NCBI RefSeq assembly: GCF_019598945.1
Contig: NZ_CP080598.1
Location: 3,844,001 to 3,908,000 of the forward strand
Direction: 5' to 3'
From: Sphaerospermopsis torques-reginae ITEP-024
GTDB taxonomy: Bacteria > Cyanobacteriota > Cyanobacteriia > Cyanobacteriales > Nostocaceae
DNA length: 64,000 bases
Shown: positions 62,884-64,000 of the stretch, one piece after another
Layout of the letters: the number at the start of each line of letters is the position of its first letter
Numbering within the stretch: position 1 is the first letter of the stretch
The notes under the pieces: model-generated
The model's database searches: none
Told to the model about the DNA's origin: nothing
Seen by the model: only the letters and a program-made list of their open reading frames with translations
Made by a program: the position numbers and the translations under genes

Positions 62884-63654
62884 AATTCTGTAATATTTTT
62901 GGTTGTGCCAATTTTTGCTAACTGCTGCTACTGCTATGTCATTTACTCATCTGATGTGATAGCGGTAATTGCCAGCAGTTTGTAGATTTTTGCTGTTAAT
63001 CTGCATTAAAAAGTTAGTCTGTTCTGTAAACAGACAGAGTTGATTTGACCAGTCAGAATCATAGGAATCCTGCTGTTAATCTGCGTAAGGAAATTGCTCT
63101 GTACTGTAACTAGCCAGAGTTGATGTTGATATAAATTGCAGTAGGTATATGAATAATCTAGGTTCAATTCTTTGCAAATTAAACCCTGATTCTATTCAGT
63201 TCATTTAACCACAACTGCATACTAATAAAATCCATGTCTATTCAGACTTGGGGTTTTTCCCGATGACACCCGAACGAACTTACCAAAACGAACTTACCAA
63301 GATGCTGAAGTTTTGACTGACTTTGAGGGGTTTAATTTTTGATTGATATAAAAAGGTTCGCATTAAACGCCCGCAATAATCATAGCCTATATCCCGTTCA
63401 ATTAATTGTCAAGTCTCCATTAATGATGGGCAAGAAATACATAAAATGCTGAGTTGAATTTTTCTGGTTTGGGTGGTTGATTTCCACAAATATTCACATT
63501 TTATCAAGCTGATGCTAGAAGGTTTATCATCAATTTTGACTTTTGATTTATTTTGATGATGATGTGCTAGTAGAAAAACCAGCACAATGTTTTGGGTATA
63601 ACTAGGAACTTGTGAACATGATGGAGGTAACAGTTTTATTGGAAACAAAGAAGA
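62884..63654. repeat. Long gap with a spaced direct repeat
   Basis: TGCTGTTAATCTGC...CAGAGTTGAT occurs at about 62990-63044 and again, diverged, at 63071-63124, about 80 bases apart. The rest of the gap shows no gene; one open frame on the minus strand (63409-63648) lacks protein character. The region may contain the promoter of the FG-GAP gene. Confidence 0.5.
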
Positions 63655-64000
63655 ATGTATTTAAACTTTTTTATCAGTTCTGTTGTAGGAATTGTAGTTA
63701 CATTCCTAGTAGCTTTTGGTGTTTTACAATGGTTCCATATACCCGCAGGTAATTTTCTTGATTGGATCATTGGAGGTGCGAGCTTTTGGTGGTTATTGGT
63801 GATTGTGACAGTTCCTTGGAATGTCCATTTTCAAGCTAAGGAAGTTTTAGCTGAAGCGGCAGAATCAATAGCAAAAAATATTCCTGTAGATGAAAAACAA
63901 GTTAATTATGTCAAGGTTTTAGCCAAGCGATCGCTCTGGTTGGCTATTGCTTTACACTTAGTTTCAGCCGTCGCTCTTTATATTTTGGCTGCTACTGGTA
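63655..64000 (+). CDS. Membrane protein, 5' part (runs off the window)
   Basis: The ATG at 63655 opens a frame to the end of the window (115 codons seen). It has a first hydrophobic helix (about 5-27, FISSVVGIVVTFLVAFGVL), a second (about 38-52, IIGGASFWWLLVIVTVPW), a cytosolic stretch with charged residues (HFQAKEVLAEAAESI), and a third helix starting near 98 (LWLAIALHLVSAVALYIL). Unknown function; the C-terminal part is missing. Confidence 0.7.
   Translation, partial: MYLNFFISSVVGIVVTFLVAFGVLQWFHIPAGNFLDWIIGGASFWWLLVIVTVPWNVHFQAKEVLAEAAESIAKNIPVDEKQVNYVKVLAKRSLWLAIALHLVSAVALYILAATG

Noticed and set aside
63409-63648. 79-codon minus-strand open frame upstream of the last gene
   Set aside because: No likeness to proteins, and a Ser/His/Lys-rich composition typical of A/T-rich non-coding DNA.

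Overview
The window reads as chromosomal DNA of a filamentous, heterocyst-type (Nostocales-like) cyanobacterium. Evidence: abundant GCGATCGC (HIP1) octamers, many heptanucleotide tandem repeats (GGTAATT, TTTTGGA, GGGAACA and similar families) between genes, several palindromic MITE-like elements, low G+C by eye, and cyanobacterial gene orders such as grpE-dnaK-dnaJ-tusA-rsgA and pilB-pilT-pilC. I cannot name the species from the sequence alone.

Layout. 0-5 kb: end of an unknown gene, then a chaperone-usher set on the minus strand (pilin-like subunit, PapD-like chaperone, usher); the usher is bracketed by oppositely oriented copies of one MITE. 5.5-8.8 kb: lytic transglycosylase and TatC. 8.9-12.1 kb: a small accessory island with a VapC-type pair, a DUF433/DUF5615 pair whose toxin is broken by two stops, a NYN-domain protein and an Mrr-like nuclease. 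12.5-19.2 kb: a saccharopine-dehydrogenase-like oxidoreductase, an unknown protein and the type IV pilus motor operon. 19.6-25.7 kb: the Hsp70 cluster, with an in-frame stop that removes the DnaK tail and a repeat invasion that splits rsgA. 25.9-31.1 kb: a complete four-gene mycosporine-like amino acid (sunscreen) cluster, mysD-mysC-mysB-mysA read leftwards, with an atypical sedoheptulose-7-phosphate cyclase and a frameshifted leader upstream of it. 31.6-50.4 kb: housekeeping genes (GH57 branching enzyme, class V aminotransferase, trpC, lpd, pseudouridine synthase, tRNA-Ser, two ferredoxins, inositol monophosphatase, hisZ, an ABC ATPase, JAMM peptidase, MoeB-rhodanese). 50.6-57.4 kb: recA with a LexA-like box, a receiver protein next to a receiver-histidine kinase, and an amidohydrolase/RutB-like hydrolase/cupin group. 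57.8-64 kb: an SDR protein, a decayed small gene, a NUDIX hydrolase, a large secreted FG-GAP propeller protein, and the start of a membrane protein that runs off the end.

Two themes stand out. First, several genes carry nonsense or frameshift lesions (DUF5615 toxin, dnaK tail, rsgA, mysA leader, receiver protein, a TpsB remnant, a small gene near 58.8 kb). This suggests either ongoing gene erosion or sequence errors, and re-sequencing would separate the two. Second, heptanucleotide repeats and MITEs reach into gene ends: they form the JAMM N-terminus, the last residues of the RutB-like hydrolase, false N-terminal extensions in front of trpC and the ABC ATPase, and the break in rsgA.
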